A stretch of DNA of 64,000 nt, taken from the NCBI GenBank assembly GCA_965224235.1, contig CBDCYP010000002.1:1860001-1924000 (forward strand). The letters run 5' to 3'. Below are positions 1-8,045 of the stretch, piece by piece. Source of the stretch: G958295935 sp965224235. GTDB lineage: Bacteria; Chloroflexota; Dehalococcoidia; Lucifugimonadales; Lucifugimonadaceae. Each line of letters opens with the position of its first letter. Within the stretch, counting starts at the first letter, position 1. Under the pieces are notes generated by a model. The model worked only from the letters and a program-made list of their open reading frames with translations, did no database searches and was not told the DNA's origin. A program made the position numbers and the translations under genes.

Positions 1-504
1 TGCGGCGGTGCTGGCGAAGGCGCGGATCCCGTTACGGTGTGGCGAAAGACGTTCATCAACATGCCGTACAAGTGGAACGAAACGGCCGGGCTTGGACTGA
101 TCCTCGATACGTTTGAATCGGCGATTACGTGGGACCGCTGGCCGGAATTCGATCTGTCGGTAAGGGCAGCGGTCAACGATGCCCTGATCAGGGTGTGCGG
201 CAGGGGAGAGGTTTCGTGCAGATTCACCCACGTATACCCGGATGGACCGGCCCCGTACTACACCTTTACCGCCCCGGGGCGACGCGGTTCAGAACTGGCA
301 ATGTGGGCTGAAATTAAGGAGGCCGCCTCCGACGCCGTTATTGCCGCCGGGGGCACGATCACCCACCACCACGCCGTTGGCAGAGACCATCGGCCGTGGT
401 ATGACAGGCAGAGGCCGGCGCTCTTCGCCGATGCCCTGCGCGCAGCAAAGAAGTCGTTAGACCCGGCCGGGGTCATGAATCCCGGAGTCCTGATCGACCC
501 ATAG
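1..504 (+). CDS. FAD-linked oxidase, alkyldihydroxyacetonephosphate synthase-like (C-terminal part)
   Basis: The reading frame is open from the first base, so the gene starts upstream of the window and only about 167 C-terminal residues are present. The tail contains GGTITHHHAVGRDHRPW, the His-rich C-terminal motif of the alkylglycerone-phosphate-synthase branch of FAD-binding type 4 oxidases. It is followed by the usual family ending, a Leu-Asp-Pro-x-Gly-(V/I)-Met-Asn-Pro-Gly stretch. The N-terminal FAD-binding half is not visible, so the substrate cannot be assigned. In this family such enzymes oxidise 2-hydroxy acids or make ether lipids; the former is likelier beside catabolic genes, by inference only. 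Confidence 0.8.
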   Translation, partial: CGGAGEGADPVTVWRKTFINMPYKWNETAGLGLILDTFESAITWDRWPEFDLSVRAAVNDALIRVCGRGEVSCRFTHVYPDGPAPYYTFTAPGRRGSELAMWAEIKEAASDAVIAAGGTITHHHAVGRDHRPWYDRQRPALFADALRAAKKSLDPAGVMNPGVLIDP

Positions 505-682
505 ACTCCCAACGCCCGAGGCGCAGGCGCGATTTCAAGGTCGGCGAATCCCGGTCGACCCGGGATCAAGGGGATTCTGCATAAATCATGGTCACATCGG
601 GCATAAACAGTGGTAGGTTTGTCCGGCATATTGAGGCGCGCCGCGTTCCGGCCGAGCCGTAATTACTTTGGAGAATCCGCCA

Positions 683-1978
683 ATGACCGCAATAGAGGAA
701 CGATTTCGCCACCTTCATCCCACGTCCGCGGGCCTCGCAGATCAGGCCAGGCAGCTGTTTCCCGACGGGGTGACCCACGTTAGCCGCAAGTTGGCGCCGT
801 ACCCGGTGTACATGGACCGGGGCAAGGGGCCGCGCAAATGGGACATCGACGGCAACGAGTACGTCGACTATCGCACCGGCCATGGTTCGATGATTCTCGG
901 CCAGGCACACCCCGCAATTGTGGACGCAGTTCAGACCCAGATGGCGAAAGGCACCCACCTCAGCGCCTGCACCGAGATCGAGATCAAGTGGGCGAGCCTC
1001 GTCAGGCAGATAGTGCCGTCCGTCGAAAAGGTGCGATTTGTGAGCTCAGGCACGGAAGCCGTCATGATGGCATTCCGGATCTGCCGCCGATTTACCGGGA
1101 AGCAGAAAATCGTTAAGTTCGCCGACGCCTTCCACGGATGGTCCGACGCGGCCTACGTGACCGACCCCGACACCGACGCCGCATATGGCATACCCGTCGG
1201 CACCTCTTCCTCGATCATCAATCTGCCGCCCCATGATCTTGAAGCGGTAGAGAACACTCTCAAAGCGGACGACGACATCGCGGCCGTCATTTTCCAGGGC
1301 AACAACATCGCCCGCCCCGAATTTGTCAAAGGCTTGCGTGCGCTAACCACCCGCTTGGGCGTGCTGTTAATCATCGACGAAGTCGTTAGCGGTTTTCGTT
1401 GGTCCATGGCGGGATGCCAGGGCCACTACGACGTTCAACCGGACGTCAGCGCGTTTGCCAAGATCCTTGCTGGCGGTCTGCCAGGCGGCGCGGTCGGCGG
1501 CAGGGCCGACATCCTGGATGTGATCGGCGAAGGAGGAATCCGTCACCCCGGCACGTTCAACGCAAACCCATTGTCGGCAGCCGCCGGCGCCACAGCGCTT
1601 CAACTGTTGACCGAAGAGCCTATTGTAGAAACCGCTGAGGCATCCGCCGAGAAACTTCGGGTTGGAATCAACGAAGTGCTGCAACGGATGGAGATTCCGG
1701 GCGGCGCATATGGGATGGCATCCGTCGTCAGCGTCAGTCTCGGGCAGGAAGTCGATACAACTGACCCGTATTCAACGCCCGCGGAAGCCGATCCCGATGG
1801 CAGTCAAGTCTCCGGCGACATAATGAACCAACTCCAGATGGAGTACATAAACCAGGGAGTATGGTCAAACCCGGTGGCGTACATCCTGTCGAGCAGTCAC
1901 CAGGACAGCGACATCGAATTCACCGTCGATAAATTCGAGGCCGCGCTTCAAGAGGTCCGCAAGACCGGAGCGATCTAG
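683..1978 (+). CDS. Class III aminotransferase, glutamate-1-semialdehyde 2,1-aminomutase-like
   Basis: A PLP-dependent fold-type I enzyme of 431 residues. The phosphate-site motif SSGTEAVMMAFR is at about residues 118-130. The PLP-ring Asp lies in DEVVSGFR (about 231-238), and the Schiff-base Lys is in AFAKILAGGLPGG (about 259). These match the GSA aminomutase branch of class III aminotransferases. The length is typical of HemL. I chose the ATG at 683 because GGAG lies about nine bases upstream; a TTG fifteen bases earlier is possible. No other tetrapyrrole gene is nearby and the neighbours are catabolic, so a HemL paralogue acting on another amino compound is as likely as true HemL. Confidence 0.85.
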   Translation: MTAIEERFRHLHPTSAGLADQARQLFPDGVTHVSRKLAPYPVYMDRGKGPRKWDIDGNEYVDYRTGHGSMILGQAHPAIVDAVQTQMAKGTHLSACTEIEIKWASLVRQIVPSVEKVRFVSSGTEAVMMAFRICRRFTGKQKIVKFADAFHGWSDAAYVTDPDTDAAYGIPVGTSSSIINLPPHDLEAVENTLKADDDIAAVIFQGNNIARPEFVKGLRALTTRLGVLLIIDEVVSGFRWSMAGCQGHYDVQPDVSAFAKILAGGLPGGAVGGRADILDVIGEGGIRHPGTFNANPLSAAAGATALQLLTEEPIVETAEASAEKLRVGINEVLQRMEIPGGAYGMASVVSVSLGQEVDTTDPYSTPAEADPDGSQVSGDIMNQLQMEYINQGVWSNPVAYILSSSHQDSDIEFTVDKFEAALQEVRKTGAI

Positions 1979-2009
1979 ACGGCCCTGGCCCTTTGGAATC
2001 GTAGGCTGA

Positions 2010-3014
2010 TCAGTTCCTGACGAGCTTTGTGAAACGGCCGCCGATGAGCCACTCCGGCACGTAGAGGTTGCCCTCCGCGTCGGCAGCGATGCCGTGGGGG
2101 CTGTTGAACTTGCCGGGTTCGAGGTCGGGCGGCCGCATCAGGTTGCCATCGTGCCCGTGGATGTTGGGCCACCCTTCGCGGTGCGCCACGTCCGTGTTCG
2201 CACCTAGTTGGCCGGCAAGATTGTCGTCGGGGTCTACCAACGTGACGCGCGCCTGAAGTTCGGGGATTGCCAACAGGTCACCTGCCACCGCAAACGTGCA
2301 CGGCGTGATAAGCCAATCTTCACCGAATGACCGCTTGAACTTTCCTTCCAGGTCGTACACCACCACGCGGTTGTTGGCGCGATCAGCTAAGTAAAGTTCC
2401 GGGTCGGCCTTCCGGTAGTCGACCAGTAACCCGTGCGGGGTATTGAATCGGCCGGCCTCGCTCTCCTCACCATTGATGCTGCCCAGGTACTCGCCGCGTT
2501 TGGTGTATCGATGTACCCAGCTTTGGCCGTAGCCATCCGCAACCCATACGTCGCCGTTGCCGCCAAACCGTTCCTGATGGACCGCTACCGACGTCACCGA
2601 AAACGGACCGTCTGAGTAGATATCCAGGTCAGGTTGCCCAATACGCATCATGGCGTTGCCAGCGAAGTCCAGTTTGACGGCCTCACTTGGTTTTGCATCG
2701 TCCGGGTAGTCGTAGTTAATTTCCGGTAATCGCTTTCGACCCGTGTCGCCGATCCACAGAACCTCTCCGTCTCCCTCGGATGCGATGCTCATGCCGTGCG
2801 CCTCGGTGATCGGCGCGTCCCAGGAATCGACAACATTTCCGTCTGGATCGAAACTGAGGATCGTCGGTTTGCCCTGATGGCATGACACGATCCGTCCATC
2901 TGCCCGAACAACTGCGTCGTGGTGAGACCAGCCTTTTGTAGCAGCCTCGTCACCTGGAATCCTGGCCCAGTCATCTACCCACGTGTAAACGTGATCTCCG
3001 CTTCCAATCTTCAT
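2010..3014 (-). CDS. NHL-repeat beta-propeller protein
   Basis: A protein of 334 residues with repeated NHL-type strands, for example FNTPHGLLVD, LYLADRANNRVVVYDLEG and FNSPHGIAADAEGNLYVPEW. These indicate a six-bladed propeller of the kind found in peptidyl-alpha-hydroxyglycine lyase-like proteins. No signal peptide is visible, so it is probably cytoplasmic. The frame runs upstream to 3056, but the ATG at 3014 has a good GGAG eight bases before it. It is convergent with the aminotransferase, with a 31-base gap. Catalytic versus scaffold role cannot be told; the many His/Asp residues at the blade tops would allow metal binding. Confidence 0.8.
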   Translation of the reverse strand: MKIGSGDHVYTWVDDWARIPGDEAATKGWSHHDAVVRADGRIVSCHQGKPTILSFDPDGNVVDSWDAPITEAHGMSIASEGDGEVLWIGDTGRKRLPEINYDYPDDAKPSEAVKLDFAGNAMMRIGQPDLDIYSDGPFSVTSVAVHQERFGGNGDVWVADGYGQSWVHRYTKRGEYLGSINGEESEAGRFNTPHGLLVDYRKADPELYLADRANNRVVVYDLEGKFKRSFGEDWLITPCTFAVAGDLLAIPELQARVTLVDPDDNLAGQLGANTDVAHREGWPNIHGHDGNLMRPPDLEPGKFNSPHGIAADAEGNLYVPEWLIGGRFTKLVRN

Positions 3015-3166
3015 CGGTAGGTCTCCTTGGTCAGGCTGAACCGGTCCCTGCGTCATGAACTACGGGACCGGCGGGGACGATCGCCGTCCCAAATTTGCGG
3101 CCCCGACTTAAGCAGAACGCCTTGTGGGCGCCCGCGCGGGTTCGCAGTTCAATTTATTAGTGCTGT

Positions 3167-4318
3167 TCAGGGATGAATGATCACTTTCGTGTATCCCTCT
3201 TCCCTGCGGTCGAACTTCGTGTAAGCATCCGGCGCTTCGTCGAGCGAGACCTCGTGAGACACGACGAAACCTGGCTCAGCGCGCCCGGCAATGATCAGAT
3301 CGCGCAGGTAAGCGTTATAGCTCTTGACGTTGCATTGTCCGGTCCCGAGGCGAAGACCCTTCTCGAACAATTTGCCGAAATTGATGAGCAAAGCCCCCTT
3401 GGCCGCGTGCGAATCGACACCGCCGGGGTCTGACGGAACGTAAAGGCCCGGAATGCCGAGCGCTCCCGTCGGCGAGACTACGTCAATTAGCTGGTTCAGG
3501 ACTATGTTAGGTACCTCGTCCTGCTCGCCTCCGGCTGCTGACGAGCCCGCAGAAGTGGCCTGGTATCCGACTGCGTCGATGCCTTTGTCCACCCCTTCGC
3601 CGTTCCTGTTCGACTTGATCTGTTCGACAGGGTCGGCAACGTCGTAATCGATCGGTATTGCGCCGATCTGTTCCGCCTTGTCGAGCCGTTCCTTCACATG
3701 ATCCACGGAATACACCTCGGCGGCGCCCCGAATGACGCAACTGTAGGCCGCCATAAGGCCCACCGGCCCAGCCCCGAAAACCGCCACAGACTCCCCTGGG
3801 CGAACACCCGCGAGCTCGGCGCCGTGATAGCCGGTCGGAAAGATATCGGCGAGGAGCGCGAAATCGGCCTCATGGGCGTCACCCGGCGGCAGCGGGAGGG
3901 CGTTGAAATCTACGAACGGCACCTGGAGATATTCCGCCTGTCCGCCCACCCACGGACCCATCGCCACATACCCGTACGCGCCTCCGGCAAAACCGGGGTT
4001 TACCGTGTTGCAGAACCCCGTGAACCCGCCAAGGCAGTTTTTGCAGAACCCGCATGCGACGTTGAAGGGCAGCACAACGCGGTCGCCAACTTTGCGGGTC
4101 TTGACCGCCGAGCCGACCTCCTCGATCACTCCCATGTTCTCGTGGCCGAAAACGATGCCCGGCTCGGCCGCCGTTCTACCTTCGTACATATGCAGGTCCG
4201 ATCCGCATATGCATGACGACGTGATTCGTACGATCGCATCGTTGGGGTGCTTTATCTCGGGGTCGGGTACCTCTTCGATCCCGACGCGGAACGGTTCCTT
4301 ATAGACGACGGCCTTCAT
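3167..4318 (-). CDS. Zinc-dependent alcohol dehydrogenase, glutathione-independent formaldehyde dehydrogenase-like
   Basis: A medium-chain dehydrogenase of 383 residues. The catalytic zinc site shows as CICGSDLHMYEG (about 36-47) and GHENMG (about 58-63). The structural zinc cysteines are in ACGFCKNCLGGFTGFC. The Rossmann motif is GAGPVGLMAA (about 173). A long insertion near residue 255-275 and the HVKERLDKAEQIGA stretch resemble the glutathione-independent formaldehyde dehydrogenase/dismutase branch. The ATG at 4318 follows a perfect GGAGGTGA. It is divergent from the Ldh_2 gene across a 187-base gap that carries a 9-bp inverted repeat. The substrate could be formaldehyde or another small aldehyde or alcohol. 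Confidence 0.87.
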   Translation of the reverse strand: MKAVVYKEPFRVGIEEVPDPEIKHPNDAIVRITSSCICGSDLHMYEGRTAAEPGIVFGHENMGVIEEVGSAVKTRKVGDRVVLPFNVACGFCKNCLGGFTGFCNTVNPGFAGGAYGYVAMGPWVGGQAEYLQVPFVDFNALPLPPGDAHEADFALLADIFPTGYHGAELAGVRPGESVAVFGAGPVGLMAAYSCVIRGAAEVYSVDHVKERLDKAEQIGAIPIDYDVADPVEQIKSNRNGEGVDKGIDAVGYQATSAGSSAAGGEQDEVPNIVLNQLIDVVSPTGALGIPGLYVPSDPGGVDSHAAKGALLINFGKLFEKGLRLGTGQCNVKSYNAYLRDLIIAGRAEPGFVVSHEVSLDEAPDAYTKFDRREEGYTKVIIHP

Positions 4319-4346
4319 TCGCTCACCTCCGGCGGGCCAGGCTAAA

Positions 4347-4391
4347 TTGTGTAACGATTGCAACTTGCCCGTGGCCGCCCATGTTACACAA
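4347..4391. promoter_or_regulatory. Inverted repeat in divergent promoter region
   Basis: Arms TTGTGTAAC (4347-4355) and GTTACACAA (4383-4391) are perfect 9-bp complements separated by 27 bases. They lie between two divergently transcribed dehydrogenase genes. Such spacing could serve a dimeric regulator bound on two turns of DNA, or looping. No regulator gene is adjacent, so the operator role is inferred. Confidence 0.35.
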
Positions 4392-4505
4392 GCCCCGATG
4401 CGATCTGAAACTGGCGAGGTTGCGTCCGGCGCAACATACGAAGACTGCGTGCTAGCCTTTGCGCCGCGCTACTTGCTATTCGGGACTTAACTGGAATCAC
4501 CACCA

Positions 4506-5582
4506 ATGCTTGAACGATTTAAGGTCCCAGTGACAGATCGCATATATGTGCCGGCCGTTCGCGTCAGGGAGGCAGCTGAAGCGGTATTCCTCGCCATGGG
4601 CCTTTCCGGCGGAGATGCGCAACAGGCCGCGGACGTGCTTCTGACGAACGACCTCAGAGGGGTCGAGACGCACGGCGTATCGAACATGTTGCGTTCTTAC
4701 GTATCCGGCTATCGCAGCGGGGACCTTAACCCGACCCCAGTCGTAGCGACTGAACGCGAATCTGGAACAACCGCGATCCTGAACGCCGACGGCGGACTGG
4801 GAGCGCATGTCGCGCCCCTCGCGATGCGGATGGCCATAGATAAGGCCGCCAAAATGGGCCTCGGTTCGGTCAATGTGCACAAGGTCGGCCACATGGGTGG
4901 CGCCGGTTACCATGCCATGATGGCGACAGAGGCCGACATGATCGGCCTCGCAATGTCGACGAGCGGCGGTGTCAGGATGCTGCCGACATTTGGCGCTCGT
5001 CCTATGCTTGGAACGAACCCGATCGCATGGGCTGCGCCCGCAGGAAAGATGCCGCCCTTCCTATTCGACATCGGAACAACGCAGATCGCCGGGAATAAGG
5101 CGACCCTCGCTAAGCGGGTCGGAGCGAAGATGTTGCCTGGCTGGATAGCCGCGCCGGACGGCGCTCCGATTATGGAAGAGATCGACCTGCCGGACGAATA
5201 TTGGATGCTGCCTTTCGGAGGCACGAGGGAGCAGGGGTCGCACAAGGGCTACGGATTTGCTTCTGCGATCGAGATAATGGGGAACATCTTGACCGGCATC
5301 GGGCCAAGTTTCATTAACCCCGGCTCATGTTTTCACCTTGCCGCGTGGAACGTCGATGCGTTTACCGACGTAACGAAGTTCAAGACGGACATGGACACCG
5401 TTCTACGGGGCCTCGCAGACACAAAGCCGGCGCCCGGCCACGACCGCGTTTTGTATCCCGGCCTAGCCGAGGCAGAGGAGACCGACCGGCGATCCCGAGA
5501 CGGGATTCCGTATCACGTCGAGGTTGTCGATTGGTTCAGACGAATCCGCGCCGAACTCGAACTCGATTTCGAGTTCCCCTAA
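4506..5582 (+). CDS. Ldh_2-family malate/L-lactate/ureidoglycolate dehydrogenase
   Basis: A NAD(P)-dependent oxidoreductase of the non-Rossmann Ldh_2 (MdH/YlbC) family, 358 residues, usual length. Visible signatures are the N-terminal helical cap with TNDLRGVETHGVSNM (about 49-63), the ILNADGGLGAHVA strand (about 91-103), and VGHMGGAGYHAMMA (about 122-135), which carries the conserved His. TNPIAWAAP is the cofactor-loop region and SHKGYGFA comes late. Family members oxidise 2-hydroxy acids such as malate, sulfolactate or ureidoglycolate; the sequence does not decide which. It is divergent from the alcohol dehydrogenase gene. Confidence 0.87.
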   Translation: MLERFKVPVTDRIYVPAVRVREAAEAVFLAMGLSGGDAQQAADVLLTNDLRGVETHGVSNMLRSYVSGYRSGDLNPTPVVATERESGTTAILNADGGLGAHVAPLAMRMAIDKAAKMGLGSVNVHKVGHMGGAGYHAMMATEADMIGLAMSTSGGVRMLPTFGARPMLGTNPIAWAAPAGKMPPFLFDIGTTQIAGNKATLAKRVGAKMLPGWIAAPDGAPIMEEIDLPDEYWMLPFGGTREQGSHKGYGFASAIEIMGNILTGIGPSFINPGSCFHLAAWNVDAFTDVTKFKTDMDTVLRGLADTKPAPGHDRVLYPGLAEAEETDRRSRDGIPYHVEVVDWFRRIRAELELDFEFP

Positions 5583-6154
5583 GCCGCGTTTCCGCCGGCC
5601 GGTCAACCTAAACAACCATGGCAATTCGATCCTCGAATTATTTGGCCGGGTTTTGTCCAATATCAACGGCCGAGATTCTTGTAATCTACGTCTGCCGAAA
5701 GAAAAGTCATGGTATTGAACAATTCAACGCGCGGCGGCATACTCGCCGAGTCAATGAGGTCGGCGATGTGCCTGGCGTCGATTCGTCGGTGCGGCACGAC
5801 GAGGCTTACTACATACAGCACGCCGTATGCCGGTTCAACGATTCGTGGAATGGCCCGAATTACCTTGAGATCGGCTGGCGCATGCTGGCCGGAGACCCGC
5901 TGTTTTACATGCGCCACGTGGATCCTGGAGGATGCGAGGGTTCGGTCGACCCACTGAATATCCAACAGGGCGAACACGAACTCGCGGCGCGAAAGTTACG
6001 GGACGTGCTCACGCTCGCGGCAAGTGGGAAGTGACCGAACAGCCAGCGCCCGCTTTGTCCCTGGTGTGAGTCCAGGCGCCAGTAGCCAGCTTTTTCAACT
6101 GAACGAACAACACAGCACAGGTGGTTTAGGCCATCAACAAAGGGTAAAGAGAAT
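5583..6154. other. 572-base stretch without a supported gene
   Basis: Overlapping short frames occur here on both strands, including one of 138 codons at 5618-6034 on the plus strand. None shows a recognisable motif or a convincing ribosome-binding site. A degraded gene is possible. The stretch probably holds the promoter of the TPP enzyme that follows. Confidence 0.4.
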
Positions 6155-7810
6155 ATGAAGGGTAGCGACGCACTGATGGAGATGCTCCGGGCCGAAGAGG
6201 TGAAGTACATCTTCGGTAACCCGGGCACCAGCGAAGCCGCAATCATGGATTCGCTCGAGAACTATCCGGAATTCGAATACGTTCTGGCCGTTCAGGAATC
6301 GGTGGCTATCGGCATGGCCGACACATACGCCCGCGCCACGGGCAAGCCGGCCTTTGTCAGCCTTCACATCGACAACGGACTGTCGAACTCGTTTGCCTTG
6401 CTTATCGACTCGTACAACACCGGTACTCCTATGGTGGTGACCGCTGGCAATAAGGACGTGCGAAAGCTGGCGGAGGGGCGCAGCGATCTCGCCGAAATGG
6501 CGCGGCCATACACGAAGTGGAGCGCCGAGATCACACATCCCGAGCAGTACCCATCGGTCATCCGCCGGGCGTTCAATGAAGCGGCGAGCCCCCCGACCGG
6601 ACCAGTTTTCGTGTCGCTTTCGGCAAATTCTCTGGACGACGATGCAGACGTGAACCTCGTACCGTCCAGAGGTTTCAGGAAGTCTCCGGCCGCCAATCCC
6701 AAGGACATCGAGGACGCCACGAACATTCTGGCGGGCGCCAGCAGCCCGGTTATGATCGTCGGCGATCGTGTCATGGATAACGGCGGCACGGACGCTGCAG
6801 TTCGGGTGGCGGAGCTTCTCGGCGCGCCGGTGTATGGCCACGTGAGCAGCCAGGTCAACTTTCCGACCGATCATCCCCAGTACATGGGCATGTTGAGTCT
6901 CCGGCAGCCCTCAGCCCTCGAAACGCTCGATTCCGCCGACGCGGTTTTGGCGGTCGGCTGCCCCGTCTTCAACGATTTCTTCTACCAAAATGACACTGTG
7001 CTCAAGCCAGAGACGAAGCTGGTGCACATCGACATCAACGCCGGCGAGATCGGCAAGTCCGAACCCACCGACGTCGGAGTTTTCGCCTCCCCCGGCGAGG
7101 CGTTGGACCAACTCGCGGAAGCCCTGAATTCCGAAATGACCGGCTCGCAGATGGAGTCGGCGCGCGGCAGGGCGGTGGTCGTGGCGGCAGAGACCCGCGC
7201 CATGGACGAGGCTTTCCGAAAGAACGCCATGCCGGGAAACAGCCAGCGTCCCATGTCGCCGGAGGCAGCGATGTTGGCCGTTGCGGCAGCATTGCCGGAA
7301 CATGCGGTGGTATTCGACGATGCGATCAGCAACCGCGGGTCGTTGCATTCGGCCGCGAAGTTCAGCCGGCCTGGCGATTACTTTGGCGCAAGAGGCGGCT
7401 CGATCGGATGGGGACCTGGTGGAGGGTTGGGTCTGAAACTTGCCAACCCCGATCGCCCGGTCGTTGCCGTATGCGGTGACGGGACGATGATGATGTCCCT
7501 GCAGGGTCTGTGGACCGCGGTCAACTCAAAAATCCCAACCGTGTTTGTGGTCTGCAACAACGCCATGTACAGGGTGTTGAAGCTGAATATGAAGGTCTAC
7601 AAGCGTACGGTGAAGGGTAAGCCGGACGAGCCGAGCAAGTACCTGGGTATGGATTTTCCCGTGCCGTTCGACTTCGCCGCGCTGGCCAGATCGTTTGGCG
7701 CCCACGGTGTGCGCATCGAGAATCCGGCCGACATCGGACCCGAGCTACAGAAGGCCATCGACATGAACGCGCCGGCCGTGTTGGACGTGATCCTGGATGG
7801 AAGCGTCTGA
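6155..7810 (+). CDS. Thiamine-diphosphate enzyme, benzoylformate decarboxylase/acetolactate synthase-like
   Basis: A ThDP enzyme of 551 residues with the three-domain layout of the pyruvate oxidase/decarboxylase group. The N-terminal Pyr domain has FGNPGTSE (about 20-27) and the ThDP-activating Glu in VLAVQESVAIGMAD (about 43-56). A central Rossmann-like domain follows. The PP domain carries the ThDP motif GDGTMMMSLQ ending in CNNAMYRVLK (about 445-475). The N-terminal sequence resembles MdlC-type 2-oxo acid decarboxylases more than IlvB. No regulatory small subunit is adjacent, which argues against a biosynthetic acetolactate synthase. A decarboxylase of aromatic or branched 2-oxo acids, or an oxalyl-CoA-type enzyme, is plausible. 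Confidence 0.88.
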   Translation: MKGSDALMEMLRAEEVKYIFGNPGTSEAAIMDSLENYPEFEYVLAVQESVAIGMADTYARATGKPAFVSLHIDNGLSNSFALLIDSYNTGTPMVVTAGNKDVRKLAEGRSDLAEMARPYTKWSAEITHPEQYPSVIRRAFNEAASPPTGPVFVSLSANSLDDDADVNLVPSRGFRKSPAANPKDIEDATNILAGASSPVMIVGDRVMDNGGTDAAVRVAELLGAPVYGHVSSQVNFPTDHPQYMGMLSLRQPSALETLDSADAVLAVGCPVFNDFFYQNDTVLKPETKLVHIDINAGEIGKSEPTDVGVFASPGEALDQLAEALNSEMTGSQMESARGRAVVVAAETRAMDEAFRKNAMPGNSQRPMSPEAAMLAVAAALPEHAVVFDDAISNRGSLHSAAKFSRPGDYFGARGGSIGWGPGGGLGLKLANPDRPVVAVCGDGTMMMSLQGLWTAVNSKIPTVFVVCNNAMYRVLKLNMKVYKRTVKGKPDEPSKYLGMDFPVPFDFAALARSFGAHGVRIENPADIGPELQKAIDMNAPAVLDVILDGSV

Positions 7811-7866
7811 AATATCCCGCTTGGCAACGGGTCCGGAAGTACCGGCCGGCCGGTAACCAGTTGTGC

Positions 7867-7942
7867 TGGTACCCCTGGCAGGATTTGAACCTGCGACCGA
7901 CTGCTTAGAAGGCAGCTGCTCTGTCCACTGAGCTACAGGGGC
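7867..7942 (-). tRNA. tRNA-Arg (anticodon UCU)
   Basis: On the minus strand the sequence folds as a full cloverleaf. The acceptor GCCCCTG pairs with CAGGGGT (first pair G-U). The D arm is GCTC/GAGC and the anticodon loop is CTTCTAA, giving anticodon UCU. The T arm is built round GGTTCAAATCC. Discriminator A and an encoded CCA (7867-7869 on the plus strand) follow. It reads AGA arginine codons and lies between two unrelated protein genes. Confidence 0.95.
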
Positions 7943-8045
7943 GAGACGGCTCGACGCGTTCCGTAGGTCAAGGATATAACTGCGCAACCGCCTGCCGGCA
8001 ATAATTGACGGATTCCCCCCTGCCGCGCTGTGGAATCCGGATCGT

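Noticed and set aside
5618..6034. Frame of 138 codons upstream of the TPP enzyme
   Set aside because: No recognisable motif, weak start, and competing frames of similar length on both strands. Kept only as a gap note.
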